Positions 20,203 through 29,355 of a stretch of 64,000 nt of DNA are shown here, piece after piece. The notes under the pieces were generated by a model. It did no database searches. It had not been told where the DNA came from and worked only from the letters and a program-made list of their open reading frames with translations. Position numbers and translations under genes: made by a program. Origin of the DNA: an uncultured Desulfobacter sp. (lineage in GTDB: Bacteria > Desulfobacterota > Desulfobacteria > Desulfobacterales > Desulfobacteraceae); contig NZ_OY761440.1 in assembly GCF_963664415.1 (NCBI RefSeq), positions 124,001-188,000 on the forward strand, given 5' to 3'. Within the stretch, counting starts at the first letter, position 1. Every line of letters begins with the position of its first letter.

Positions 20203-20619
20203 TTAAGATGCTTCTTTTGAGCGGGTAGTTGCTTTGGTTTCAGATTGGCCGGCAGACTTGACTTCAGAAGCGGTGTGGTTTTCTTCAGATACGCCGGCAC
20301 GTTTGGATGCAGCCTTTTTTGCACCTGTCTTGCCCCGGGTTTTGGCAGCTGTAGAAGAAGCACTCTTTTTCCGGTCTACTTTGGCTTTAGGGGAGCCCCC
20401 CCGTAAAATGGGCATTACCTCTTCACGTTTTTCAGCAAACAAAAGGGAAATTTCTTCTTTACGGGTTTCATCTAGAACAATATTAGAATTTTCAAGAAAA
20501 TTAAATAAATTGTCAGCAATATCTAGCATCTTGTCATAGGCGTCTGCCTCTTTTTTTGTCGCGAATGTCATTTTTTCATCTCCATCCCTGACAACAATAT
20601 ATTGGACAATTACAGGCAT
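20203..20619 (-). CDS. YebG-like protein with Lys/Ala-rich tail
   Basis: 138 residues. The first 70 match the YebG family (VQYIVVRDGDEKMTFATKKEADAYDKMLDIADNL), which is SOS-regulated and DNA-associated in E. coli; function not established. Residues from about 80 on are a low-complexity basic tail (KSASSTAAKTRGKTGAKKAASKRAG), reminiscent of histone-H1-like tails and probably DNA-binding, then a hydrophilic end. I see no E. coli-type LexA box upstream, but deltaproteobacterial LexA sites differ. AAGGAG precedes the ATG. Confidence 0.75.
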   Translation of the reverse strand: MPVIVQYIVVRDGDEKMTFATKKEADAYDKMLDIADNLFNFLENSNIVLDETRKEEISLLFAEKREEVMPILRGGSPKAKVDRKKSASSTAAKTRGKTGAKKAASKRAGVSEENHTASEVKSAGQSETKATTRSKEAS

Positions 20620-20840
20620 TTTTTCTCCTTGAGAATATAATTCTTTAACAAAGGAAAGCGTTTTATCTATATTACTTATATAAAAAAAACGGAACTGGGT
20701 AAAGGTCTTTTAGTTTTGCCACGGCAATGGCATACAAACTGATAAAACCTGCCTATCCATAAACGATCGACGCAAATTTTAAATGCTGTATAAACTAAAA
20801 AAGCCTTCAGCGCATAAACGCCAAAAGCCTTTAAATTCGA

Positions 20841-20916
<76 letters not shown>

Positions 20917-21014
20917 ATCAAATTAACGCCGAATGGTATCCAAAACCGGCGTTATTGTCAATGCTTTTTTTGGTTGTATGCTTCTTAAAATGACCTTTCT
21001 AAGGATTTCAGGTG

Positions 21015-22403
21015 TTATTTCTTTGAAAACTTCATGCTCAGCCCGTAACGATCCATTTTGTTATATAAAGACCGTCGAGAAATGCCCAGAATTTCACTGG
21101 TCCTGGACCTGTTTCCCCCGGTGTGGTCAAGGGTTCGGATAATCAATTCTTTTTCTACCTGGGCCAATGTCATGCCTACACGGATGGTCATCCGGGTCTC
21201 CCGGTCCTGATTCCGACTGACCCGATCAGGTAGATTGCCGGTTCTGAGCACGTCTTCCGTAGCGGAAATAACAGCACGCTGGATGGCGTTTTTCAATTCC
21301 CTGACATTGCCCGGCCAGGGATACGCCTCAACACAGTTAATAAAATCCGAAGACATACCCCGGATATTTTTTTTAAAATCGTCACAGGCCTGTTTAATAA
21401 AATGACTTACCAAAAGGGGGATATCACCGTTGCGATCACGCAGAGGCGGCATTTCAATGCTCAAGACATCCAACCTGTAATACAAATCCTCTCTGAAGTT
21501 ACCCATCCGGACCTCATCCTCAAGATCTGCATTGGTGGCGGCAATTACCCGGGCATTGGCGTTTTGGCTCTCCTGACTGCCGATCCTGGAAAATTCATTG
21601 GTCTCTAAAAGCCTGAGCAGACTGACCTGCATCTTTTGATCAATGGTACCTATCTCATCCAGGAAGACAGTGCCTCCTTCTGCTTGCTCAAAACACCCTT
21701 TTCTCAATTTAGAGGCACCGGTAAAGGCACCTGCCACATGCCCGAACAACTCACTGGCCACCAAATCCTGGGGCAAAGAGGCGATATGAACCGGAATGCA
21801 TGGGGCATTTGCCCTGCTGCTTAGCTCATGTATGGCCTGGGCTACCAATTCTTTACCCGTACCGGTTTCACCTGAAATCAAAACAGGAATATCCGTGGCT
21901 GCGGCCTGGCGAATCTGCCGGTAGGTCTTTTGCATCACCGAAGATCTGCCGACCATACGCTCAAAGGTGGTTTTCTCAGTCTCGGCCTTTAACAGCATAT
22001 TGGGACCCAATTGGGGTTTAGCCTGGATGGCTGATCCGATAAGCAGCTTAAGTTCTTCGTTGCTTATGGGCAGCGTAGAATAATGATACGCCCCGGCCCG
22101 CAACCCGAGATTCGCAAATTTCAAAGCACCGGGTGGCGTAAACAGCAGAATCTGAGTTTGAGGACATTTGGCCGAAATTAATTCCAAAATATCCAAGGCG
22201 TCTGACGGCTGAGTCCTGGCCATGGACCCGGAAAAAAGCATCAAATCAAACCGTTCTTTTTCAAACCGGTCCACGACAGTCTCAAGACTTCTTTCAAAAG
22301 CAATGGTAACCTGGTCTTCGTCAAATACGTCTTTGACCTGATCAGCAAGCAACTTGCCCTTATCTACACAAAGAACACTGATGGGATCACCCAATCTATC
22401 CAT
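21015..22403 (-). CDS. sigma-54-dependent activator with degenerate receiver domain
   Basis: 462 residues in three domains. Residues 1-125 have a receiver-like fold, but the phospho-acceptor is missing: the strand that should end in Asp reads DLMLFSGSMA, and the acidic pair is reduced to VDK. Residues about 147-380 are the AAA+ domain with Walker A GETGTGKE, the sigma-54 contact loop GAFTGA, Walker B GGTVFLDEIG and the arginine-finger region FREDLYYRLD. The C-terminus is a Fis-type HTH (VEKELIIRTLDHTGGNRSRTSEILGISRRSLYNKM). Activity must therefore be set by ligand or protein binding rather than phosphorylation (inference). Two TGTG-N9-CACA motifs lie between it and the dehydrogenase gene upstream. 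The probable targets are the polyamine-type operon and the DUF39 operon. Confidence 0.92.
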   Translation of the reverse strand: MDRLGDPISVLCVDKGKLLADQVKDVFDEDQVTIAFERSLETVVDRFEKERFDLMLFSGSMARTQPSDALDILELISAKCPQTQILLFTPPGALKFANLGLRAGAYHYSTLPISNEELKLLIGSAIQAKPQLGPNMLLKAETEKTTFERMVGRSSVMQKTYRQIRQAAATDIPVLISGETGTGKELVAQAIHELSSRANAPCIPVHIASLPQDLVASELFGHVAGAFTGASKLRKGCFEQAEGGTVFLDEIGTIDQKMQVSLLRLLETNEFSRIGSQESQNANARVIAATNADLEDEVRMGNFREDLYYRLDVLSIEMPPLRDRNGDIPLLVSHFIKQACDDFKKNIRGMSSDFINCVEAYPWPGNVRELKNAIQRAVISATEDVLRTGNLPDRVSRNQDRETRMTIRVGMTLAQVEKELIIRTLDHTGGNRSRTSEILGISRRSLYNKMDRYGLSMKFSKK

Positions 22404-22455
22404 AAGCGTTCAACACTTTTGTCAAGGCTGTCCAGTTGATAAGACACCAACGATA

Positions 22456-22631
22456 TGTGAATAATTTACACATTGACTTCACTTCCTTCCCGGTCAAATC
22501 CGACCGATCCCCCTTGCCCTATCATTATTAAACCTACATTGCAATGACATAGAAATATTATGAAAAAGAGCCCTTTTCTTTTGTAAAAAACAAATATTAG
22601 ATTTAGATAAGGCGTGTGTAAAAATTACACA
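22456..22631 (-). promoter_or_regulatory. two TGTG-N9-CACA sites upstream of the sigma-54 activator gene
   Basis: TGTGAATAATTTACACA at 22456-22472 and TGTGTAAAAATTACACA at 22615-22631. Both are 17-bp imperfect palindromes with an AT-rich centre, and both are followed by TTGA. The first is 53 bp from the activator's ATG, well placed for autoregulation. The same motif recurs upstream of two other operons. Confidence 0.65.
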
Positions 22632-22649
22632 TTGATTTAAAACACAAAA

Positions 22650-22679
22650 GCAGATGGATAAATGCGGCGCTCCATCTGC
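22650..22679 (-). terminator. terminator of the polyamine-type operon
   Basis: Nine-bp perfect stem (GCAGATGGA / TCCATCTGC) followed, in the minus direction, by TTTTGTGTTT, 27 bp after the dehydrogenase stop. Confidence 0.75.
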
Positions 22680-22705
22680 ATTTGCTATTTTAAAGTAAAT
22701 GATGA

Positions 22706-24118
22706 TTACATTTTCACCATAATGTGCCGGACAACGGTATAATCTTCTAATCCATACATCGAAAGATCCTTGCCATATCCAGACATTTTAAATCCCCCAT
22801 GGGGCATCTCGGATGCATACATAAAATACGTATTGATCCATGTCACACCATACTGGAGCATGGAAGAAACCCTATGCGCTTTTTCGATATCCTTGGTCCA
22901 GATAGAGGATGCCAGACCATACTTGCAATCATTGGCCCATTCAATGGCTTGATCGGCGTCACTGAAACGGGTTACGGAAACCACCGGCCCGAAGATCTCC
23001 TCTTGAACCACTTCATCATCCTGAAGGGCATCGGCAATGAGGGTGGGCTCGTAAAAATATCCGCGATCAATTTTATTGCCGCCGGCAACGACTTTCAAAT
23101 GCGGTACTTTCTTGGCACGCTCAACAAACCGGCTGACAATCTCCCGTTGCTCGGCAGAAATTAACGGTCCGATATCATTGACATCAATGCTTTTAACAGC
23201 CTCAGTCAATTTTTCAACCACTTCCTGATAGATATTATCCTGGACATACAAACGACAAGCCGCGGTGCAATCCTGACCCGCATTATAATACCCCCACAAT
23301 TTCATGTTTTCCACCAGATCGTCGATATCACAATCATCAAAAGCAATGACCGGCGCCTTGCCCCCTAACTCCAGGTGAGTGCGTTTTACATTGGATGTTG
23401 CAGAGGTCAGCACCTGTTTGCCGGTATTGACAGAACCGGTTACTGAAACCATCTGGATTTTTTCATGCTCGGCTATATGTTTCCCAACAACACTGCCTTT
23501 GCCCGTTACAATATTCAGTACGCCGGCAGGAAACAATTCCTTAATGTCGTCAACCAAGGCAAGCATGGTCAAGGGAGTACATTCGGACGGTTTGAATACC
23601 ACCGTATTTCCTGCCGCCAGGGCCGGGGCAATTTTCCAGGCCGCCATCATCAGAGGATAGTTCCAGGGTGCAATTTGCCCCACCACACCCACCGGGTCCC
23701 GGCGGATCATGCTGGTAAATCCTTCAAGATATTCCCCCGTAGCACTGCCGGACATACAGCGGCAAGCCCCTGCAAAAAACCTGAAATGATCCGAAATGCA
23801 GGGCATTTCATCTTCCAGCATTCGCTCATAAGGTTTACCGCAATTCAAGGACTCAAGTTTGGCCAAAAGTTCGGCCTTTTCATCAATGCGATCGGCCAGT
23901 TGATATAAAACCGCAGCCCTGTCCGCAAAAGATTTTTTTTTCCAGGCAGGAAACGCAGCCGTTGCTGCATTCACTGCCAGATCAACCTGGGCTGTGGTCG
24001 CGCAAGGCACATCTGCTATAAATTCGTTATTTTCCGGACTGAAAAGAGAGGTTTTATCGCCTTCTCCATCCACAATATTCCCATTTATTAAAAGATGGAT
24101 GTCTATATTTCCCATCAT
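22706..24118 (-). CDS. aldehyde dehydrogenase, gamma-aminobutyraldehyde (PatD)-like
   Basis: 470 residues, a full NAD(P)-dependent aldehyde dehydrogenase. It shows APWNYPLMMAAWKIAPALAAG, ELGGKAPVIAFDDCDID with the general-base Glu, the catalytic Cys in GQDCTAACR, and EEIFGPVVSV. The C-terminus YGLEDYTVVRHIMVK and the EGFTSMIRRDPVGVVGQ segment resemble E. coli PatD, which oxidises 4-aminobutanal to GABA. It overlaps the aminotransferase gene by 4 bp (ATGA) and ends the operon before a terminator. Together the operon can turn an amino acid into a diamine, then an amino-aldehyde, then an omega-amino acid. Confidence 0.92.
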   Translation of the reverse strand: MMGNIDIHLLINGNIVDGEGDKTSLFSPENNEFIADVPCATTAQVDLAVNAATAAFPAWKKKSFADRAAVLYQLADRIDEKAELLAKLESLNCGKPYERMLEDEMPCISDHFRFFAGACRCMSGSATGEYLEGFTSMIRRDPVGVVGQIAPWNYPLMMAAWKIAPALAAGNTVVFKPSECTPLTMLALVDDIKELFPAGVLNIVTGKGSVVGKHIAEHEKIQMVSVTGSVNTGKQVLTSATSNVKRTHLELGGKAPVIAFDDCDIDDLVENMKLWGYYNAGQDCTAACRLYVQDNIYQEVVEKLTEAVKSIDVNDIGPLISAEQREIVSRFVERAKKVPHLKVVAGGNKIDRGYFYEPTLIADALQDDEVVQEEIFGPVVSVTRFSDADQAIEWANDCKYGLASSIWTKDIEKAHRVSSMLQYGVTWINTYFMYASEMPHGGFKMSGYGKDLSMYGLEDYTVVRHIMVKM

Positions 24119-25506
24119 TTGTTCTCCTTGTTTATTTCATCCATTGTCGCGATAATACTGTCTCTTAAAGTGTCTACAATCTGATCAACACCCGCCTTGT
24201 CTATAATCAGCGGGGGAGACAGGATGCACAGATTTTCATAGGGCCGGACAATGAGCCCTTTTTCCTGACAGAATTCATCTACTCTCTGGGCAACAGCGAT
24301 ATTTTCGTCCTCATCGTCCGACACCACGCATTCCACACACGCCATTAAGCAAACGCCCCTCACATCGCCAACAATGGAGAACTTTTTGAGCTCCTCCAGG
24401 CGCTGGATAAAATAGGGCCCCACCTCCCTGACATGTTCATTGATGCTGTCCCGTTCCATAATTTCAAGATACTTTAAGGCGGCGGCACACGCCACAGGGT
24501 GCCCGGAATAGGTAAAACCGTTCGTGTAATATGAATTGGGTTTGGCGGAGTCTCCGCTGATACGCGCCATCAGTTTTTCGGATATGATGGCGGCTCCTAA
24601 CGGCTGATACCCCGAAGAGATTCCTTTGGCCACAGTAATAATATCCGGAACAATATCAAATACATCTTCAGAAGCAAAATAGTGGCCCAATCGGCCGAAC
24701 GCCGTAACAACTTCGTCCGAGATATACAGCACGTCGTAATTTCTGCAGACATCCAAGGTCCTTTTATGATACCCGGAAGGCGGAACAATCACACCGCCGG
24801 AACCCATGACAGGTTCGGCAATAAAACATGCGACCTTCTCCGGCCCAAGCGCCAAGATCTTTTCTTCGAGCTCACGAACGCGAAGATCGCAGAAATCCTC
24901 GACACTCATGCCGGCATCTCTTTTATACGGATTGGGGTCGGGGATGGAATGGACAATATCAGTGATGTAATTAAAATAGCTTCGATCACATCTTTTGCCG
25001 TTCAGCGAGGCAGTTAGATAAGTACTGCCATGATAGGCATTCTCACGATAAATAATATGTTTTTTTTCAGGCTGATCCAGGCAATTAAAATAGTAATGGA
25101 CAAACCGGATTGCCGACTCCACGGCCGTAGACCCGCTGGTGGTAAACTGAAAATAATTGAGGTCCCCAGGAGTCAATTGACTTAGTTTATGTGAAAGCTC
25201 AATGGATGGTGGGCTTGCCATAGCTCCAAAGGGAGTGTAATACACCAGTCGAACGCACTGGTCAGCAATGGCATCTGCCATTTCTTTGTTGCCATATCCT
25301 AAATTCACACACCACATACCTGAAATCGAATCAATGAATTTGTTGCCCTCATTGTCAAATACATGAATGCCTTTACCGGATTCAATCACCATCGACTCTG
25401 CATCGCTGCCTAAATCCGACCATGGGTGAATAATGTGCTTTTTATCTATTTCTGCAAGCGTCGTATCTTCAGCTGCATAATCTATATTTTCTGCTCTTAA
25501 AGTCAT
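24115..25506 (-). CDS. class III PLP aminotransferase (omega-amino/diamine type)
   Basis: 463 residues. Fold-type I aminotransferase with the class III layout: HPWSDLG near the N-terminus, SGMWCVNLGYG, FTTSGSTAVESAIRFVHYY, YHGSTYLTASLNG, FIAEPVMGSGGVIVPP, DEVVTAFGRLGHYFASE and the PLP-Lys in ITVAKGISSGYQPLGA. It resembles SpuC/YhxA-type enzymes that use diamines or beta-alanine with pyruvate. Its partners (a decarboxylase upstream, an aminobutyraldehyde-type dehydrogenase overlapping downstream) point to putrescine, cadaverine or 1,3-diaminopropane as donor. The exact amine is not determined by the sequence. Confidence 0.92.
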   Translation of the reverse strand: MTLRAENIDYAAEDTTLAEIDKKHIIHPWSDLGSDAESMVIESGKGIHVFDNEGNKFIDSISGMWCVNLGYGNKEMADAIADQCVRLVYYTPFGAMASPPSIELSHKLSQLTPGDLNYFQFTTSGSTAVESAIRFVHYYFNCLDQPEKKHIIYRENAYHGSTYLTASLNGKRCDRSYFNYITDIVHSIPDPNPYKRDAGMSVEDFCDLRVRELEEKILALGPEKVACFIAEPVMGSGGVIVPPSGYHKRTLDVCRNYDVLYISDEVVTAFGRLGHYFASEDVFDIVPDIITVAKGISSGYQPLGAAIISEKLMARISGDSAKPNSYYTNGFTYSGHPVACAAALKYLEIMERDSINEHVREVGPYFIQRLEELKKFSIVGDVRGVCLMACVECVVSDDEDENIAVAQRVDEFCQEKGLIVRPYENLCILSPPLIIDKAGVDQIVDTLRDSIIATMDEINKENK

Positions 25507-25607
25507 AATAGCCTTTTCATAAGAAAGCCTGGGTCAGTTTCCCAAGTCTTTCAACCGTTGTTGTGGGCTAAGCCTGGATGTTGACAGACCAGATCAGCCC
25601 GTGGCTG

Positions 25608-26816
25608 TTATACGAGTAAATTTTGCGACACATCGCCTCGCATACAATGATTGGACATCATGGAAGATGCATACCCACCGGCATTAATAAAGACAAGGGG
25701 ATCCCCCTCTTCGATCTGGTCCGGCATAGAAAAGTTATCTTTCCATACATCCAGAGATTCGTTGATATTGCCCACAATTGTCACGGGCTTCATTTGATCT
25801 GTTTTTTGAGTGAGAACAACAGGCTCGCAGGGTAACCCATAAAACGTGGGCTCAATAGCCAGATTAAATCCACCGTTCACGCCGACAAAATCGGTATTGC
25901 GCTTTTTCTCAACCGTATTCACTTCTAAAACCAAAATGCCACTGTCTTTGGCAATATAATCCCCGGGTTCAACGCAAACGATAATGCCTTTGCCGCCGAA
26001 ATGGGCGTTGATAACCGAGACCCATGCATCCAGATCCAATTGTTCATCCTCAATATCGTGAGGAACCCCCAAACCGCCGCCAAGATTCACAAACGTCAGA
26101 TCTTTGACTTTATCCAAAAACCAATGCGTTGAATCTAAAATCTCACTGAACAAAGAGAGCTGATTACTTAGATATCCGCATCCGGTATGAAAATGGATGG
26201 TATCCACGGTAAAATTATTTTTTTCAGCAAGCTGCAATGCGTCTTCAAACTGCTCTTTGTAGATCCCGAACTTGGTGGTCTTATCCCCACTGTATTTCAA
26301 GGTTTCATTATTTCTGTAACCAATCCCCATTGCCGGATTGACGCGAATGCCGATTCTTCGGTGGGAACAGAACTTGGACAGTCGCCGGATCGTGCTCAAA
26401 GAATCGCAGTTTAAAGATACATCCGGATTATCGGCTAAAAGTTTGAGTTCATCATCCGTCATGGAGTTGGCCGTATATGAAATCTCATTGCAGTTGAAAC
26501 CGCAGGAAAACGCATGCAGTAACTCTTTGGGTGAACATACATCCACACCGCATGTTGCCCCGTTTTTGATATGTGTCAGCACGGGGGCAAACCGGTTGGC
26601 TTTTATTGCATAAAAAATTTTATGGGCGTCCAGTTGGTCCAACGCTTTATGGAGCCGCCCGATATTTTGTAATATTCGCTTTCCAGTGTAAAAGAAAGCT
26701 GGAGTGCCGGTTATAGCGATCAAATCACTGACTGGTTTTCCGGCAAAATACAACGTTCCGCTTTGGTAACACAAATCCTGCCTTTCCCACCACAAACCAT
26801 TGTTTTGTGGCTTCAT
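25608..26816 (-). CDS. PLP fold-type III amino-acid decarboxylase (LysA/ornithine-decarboxylase family)
   Basis: 402 residues. Alanine-racemase-like barrel with the PLP lysine in FYAIKANRFAPVL, then GVDVCSPKELLHAF, the HFHTGCGY motif, the glycine-rich phosphate loop NLGGGLGVPHD, EPGDYIA and the C-terminal GGYASSM. The family contains diaminopimelate, ornithine/lysine and carboxynorspermidine decarboxylases. I chose the ATG at 26816, which overlaps the stop of the SET-domain gene as ATGA, over a GTG six bases upstream. A 100-bp gap separates it from the aminotransferase gene. Operon context favours a diamine-forming role rather than lysine biosynthesis; that is inference. Confidence 0.88.
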   Translation of the reverse strand: MKPQNNGLWWERQDLCYQSGTLYFAGKPVSDLIAITGTPAFFYTGKRILQNIGRLHKALDQLDAHKIFYAIKANRFAPVLTHIKNGATCGVDVCSPKELLHAFSCGFNCNEISYTANSMTDDELKLLADNPDVSLNCDSLSTIRRLSKFCSHRRIGIRVNPAMGIGYRNNETLKYSGDKTTKFGIYKEQFEDALQLAEKNNFTVDTIHFHTGCGYLSNQLSLFSEILDSTHWFLDKVKDLTFVNLGGGLGVPHDIEDEQLDLDAWVSVINAHFGGKGIIVCVEPGDYIAKDSGILVLEVNTVEKKRNTDFVGVNGGFNLAIEPTFYGLPCEPVVLTQKTDQMKPVTIVGNINESLDVWKDNFSMPDQIEEGDPLVFINAGGYASSMMSNHCMRGDVSQNLLV

Positions 26817-27289
26817 CCACACTTCCTTTCCAGCTCACGAAGGTATTGCTGTCCTACTTGGTTAATGGATTCTTTTCGCCCGGTTACCCATTTGCGGCAA
26901 TTGATTGCACCGCATGAGCAAGGAAACTGCTTAAATAGCTTGTCCTCTGTCTGGGCATAATCCATTGTCAGGGCTTCACCTTTTTCAATGTCCCTCAAGG
27001 CCCAGACTTCAAGTTTATTCATATCCAGCGTAACTAAAGGATCACATGAATGCAGTAAAAGCCCTGTAAAATGAGGATCATACAAATGAAGAAAAGGACT
27101 TATCTGAAGGGTGTGCTGGAGGATATACGGCACTGTAATCCCGGCCATTCTCGCCACCATTTCGCCTTTCTTAAAACTTCGCTTCACATAAATACCGCAA
27201 CCTGTTGTTTCACAATGATTAACCGTAAACTCTTCGTGACTCGGATAGTTCCTGCCCGTTTCAAGTTCATACTCACTAGGGTAAATCAT
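26813..27289 (-). CDS. bacterial SET-domain protein
   Basis: 158 residues consisting of one SET domain plus a post-SET-like tail. GCGIYVKRSFKKGEMVARM is the N-terminal SET strand; LLLHSCDPLVTLDMNKLEVWALRDIEKGEALTMDY carries the NHS/C-like and ELxYDY-like motifs; the tail CSCGAINCRKWVTG is a Cys-rich zinc-type post-SET. Eukaryotic relatives methylate protein lysines; bacterial targets are mostly unknown. It is the first gene of the polyamine-type operon and overlaps the decarboxylase by 4 bp, so tight co-expression is likely. A function in modifying an enzyme of the pathway or a small-molecule amine is speculation. Confidence 0.88.
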   Translation of the reverse strand: MIYPSEYELETGRNYPSHEEFTVNHCETTGCGIYVKRSFKKGEMVARMAGITVPYILQHTLQISPFLHLYDPHFTGLLLHSCDPLVTLDMNKLEVWALRDIEKGEALTMDYAQTEDKLFKQFPCSCGAINCRKWVTGRKESINQVGQQYLRELERKCG

Positions 27290-27424
27290 AAACGCCTCTC
27301 ATTATAGATTATAAATTATGTTTGATTTAAAATTTTAAAATTTCTATGTGCTAAACCAGCGCGACATTGATAGTGATCAATAAAACCACAGTCGTTAAGA
27401 TTAAAAATACAGACCCTTAAGTAA

Positions 27425-27440
27425 TGCCATTATCATACCA
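27425..27440 (-). promoter_or_regulatory. candidate sigma-54 promoter of the polyamine-type operon
   Basis: On the minus strand TGGTATGATAATGGCA, with GG and GC ten bases apart, about 135 bp upstream of the SET-domain ATG. It matches 14 of 16 consensus positions and shares the TGGYATG-N4-TGGCA layout with the promoter before the DUF39 operon. Two TGTG-N9-CACA sites lie 140 and 275 bp further upstream. Confidence 0.55.
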
Positions 27441-27578
27441 GACGGCAAGAAAAATAGTTAACATGCTGAATTAAAACATAAATCACTCAAAAACATTACA
27501 ATCTTGCAATATTTTTTTCAGAATAATCGCTTCGAGTGTAAACTTCTTATACAATTTAAAATGCACAGCCCAGGTAAG

Positions 27579-27729
27579 TGTGAATTATTGGCACAATGCA
27601 TTTTATATATCAAATATTACCCACCCGGCCATTAAACAATATAAATGTTTAATTTCAAAACATTAGAACAGAATCAGCCGACGGTAACCCAACAGATGTG
27701 CACACACCTGAATGCGCATTTTTTACACA
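27579..27729 (-). promoter_or_regulatory. two TGTG-N9-CACA sites upstream of the polyamine-type operon
   Basis: TGTGAATTATTGGCACA at 27579-27595 and TGCGCATTTTTTACACA at 27713-27729 (one mismatch in the first half). Their distance to the sigma-54-like promoter suits upstream activator sites. The rest of the 27290-27736 gap shows no gene. Confidence 0.6.
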
Positions 27730-27736
27730 CTACATA

Positions 27737-28162
27737 TTAAAATATCGATACACATGCGCCAAAAGGACAATTGTCTACGCAACTAAGGCATTCAATGCAC
27801 TGATCTCTGTGAAAAGCAACCTGCCGGGATCTGTCATCCCTCACATGAAGCGCACCGGTTGGGCAATGCGGCACACAATTACCACACCCAACACATCTGT
27901 CTTGATCCCATAAAAGACTGTTCATTGTCAGATTGATATCAACATTTAAAGACTCTATGAATGCCAAGCCATCCTCAATCAATGCTTCTTCACCAGTGAT
28001 ATCTATGGCGATATATCCCTCTTTATTGGGCGTAACCCTGGCTCTGTATATGTTTATTTCAAGATCAAATTCTTTAATGAGTTTGGTAATGATTGGCTGC
28101 CCGGCATTGAATTTGGGAAAGTTCAATATAACTCGTTTTGTAATCAGCTCCACTGTATTCAT
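27737..28162 (-). CDS. NIL-domain [4Fe-4S] ferredoxin partner of DUF39 protein
   Basis: 141 residues. The first 75 form a NIL domain (ITKRVILNFPKFNAGQPIITKLIKEFDLEINIYRA), the rest is a bacterial two-cluster ferredoxin with CVGCGNCVPHCPTGAL and CIECLSCVDNCPFGA. The family (MA1822-like) works with the DUF39 protein in making homocysteine from aspartate semialdehyde and a sulfide source in methanogens and other anaerobes. It overlaps the DUF39 gene by 4 bp (ATGA). Cytoplasmic. Confidence 0.92.
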   Translation of the reverse strand: MNTVELITKRVILNFPKFNAGQPIITKLIKEFDLEINIYRARVTPNKEGYIAIDITGEEALIEDGLAFIESLNVDINLTMNSLLWDQDRCVGCGNCVPHCPTGALHVRDDRSRQVAFHRDQCIECLSCVDNCPFGACVSIF

Positions 28163-29355
28163 CTTTTTTCTCCTTGGGCTTTTACGTCAAGCGGGGTCAT
28201 TCCCTGGTTAGCAGGCAGTTTCTGAAAAGGCTTGCTTAGCAGAAAGTCTCCCCTTTTAATCTCTTCTTTAAGAAGCTCAGATATTTTCAGTGCCTTGGAA
28301 TATGAAGACATCGACCCTGTTGCCACGGTCTTACCGTCCAACTCAACTTCTCCACTTCTTAAATCCGCATATGAGACTCTTCCAACAATATCACCGCCCC
28401 GCTCAGGGTATGTTGATGAATAGTCTATGACTTCAGCAAATATTTCGCTGTCACGCACTGTGCAGTTCCGGAGAATATCTTTATCCAATATGGGTATGGG
28501 AATACCGACCCCCAAAGCCAGCGACGCACCGTATCCCTTTAAACTGACACCGCGGACGAACTCACTGTCCATCTCTTTCATGTTTCCGGTCAGCGCAAGG
28601 GTTCCGGCACCCTCCATGGGGACATCGTTCTCCCCCCGGAGACAGTCAGATGCATGCTGAGTGCCTTCGGCATAGACATGCCCATGGGCGCCCGCAAGCC
28701 AGACGCTGGTCCCTACTCCAATCGTTCTATATAAAGGGTCATTCAACAAAGGTGAAAGCTGCCCGGCAGAAGAGTAGGTAAGATTTGCCATATTCGGCTT
28801 TAATTCACCCAGATAGGTATAAATCGTTTTATCAGAACAATTCACTGCCACATTGTAGTTCTGGTAACAGTTTCTCGGGTTGGTCATGATGGCTTGATTA
28901 AGATCGTCAATTGTAAAATAGGTCCGAATCTCTTTTAACGGATATTCATCGGTGCCGTATGACAAGGCAAACAATTGGACTTTTTCTCCGGCCACAAGCT
29001 TTTCTATCACATGCCCGCCGCCATATCTAAAATCGCCTGGATAGTACATATTTGCAGGATCATTATGCCTTAATTGCGTTGCCCCAAGGTATGCATCTAC
29101 TGCGGCGACCCCTGCATAAGCCATAACATCATCAATCCAGACTTCAGTCATCCGCATTTTAGGTTTAGAATGGCCGAAGTTTAAAAAACACCCCGAAGAG
29201 CACATGGTGCCAAAGGTTGCCGTTGTGACAACATCAACTTCCGCTGCGGCTTTATCCAAACCCTCTTGATCTACATAATCTATAATTTCGTCCGCCGTGA
29301 GGACGACTGCCTCTCCTGATTCTATTTTGCGGTTGATTTCTTCGTATGTTTTCAT
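28159..29355 (-). CDS. DUF39 homocysteine-biosynthesis protein (aspartate-semialdehyde sulfurtransferase)
   Basis: 398 residues of the DUF39/HcyBio family (MA1821-like), which, with a NIL-ferredoxin, reductively sulfurates aspartate semialdehyde to homocysteine. The sequence starts KTYEEINRKIESGEAVVLTADE; conserved features include the Cys region TFGTMCSSGCFLNFGHSKPK, the YYPGDFRYGGGHVIE motif, the NPRNCYQNYNVAVNCS segment and VGIPIPIL. Co-translated with the ferredoxin. The pathway bypasses homoserine-based routes and would feed the methionine/SAM cycle (metK-ahcY lies 18 kb away). Three TGTG-N9-CACA motifs and a sigma-54-like promoter are upstream. Confidence 0.92.
   Translation of the reverse strand: MKTYEEINRKIESGEAVVLTADEIIDYVDQEGLDKAAAEVDVVTTATFGTMCSSGCFLNFGHSKPKMRMTEVWIDDVMAYAGVAAVDAYLGATQLRHNDPANMYYPGDFRYGGGHVIEKLVAGEKVQLFALSYGTDEYPLKEIRTYFTIDDLNQAIMTNPRNCYQNYNVAVNCSDKTIYTYLGELKPNMANLTYSSAGQLSPLLNDPLYRTIGVGTSVWLAGAHGHVYAEGTQHASDCLRGENDVPMEGAGTLALTGNMKEMDSEFVRGVSLKGYGASLALGVGIPIPILDKDILRNCTVRDSEIFAEVIDYSSTYPERGGDIVGRVSYADLRSGEVELDGKTVATGSMSSYSKALKISELLKEEIKRGDFLLSKPFQKLPANQGMTPLDVKAQGEKR

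Noticed and set aside
20797..20833. Possible terminator after tRNA-Lys
   Set aside because: AAAGCCTT occurs twice as a direct repeat, not as complementary arms; only a three-base stem remains.
27505..27520. Alternative sigma-54 site with TTGCA at -12 before the polyamine-type operon
   Set aside because: The -24 element lacks GG; the site at 27425-27440 fits better and matches the DUF39 promoter.
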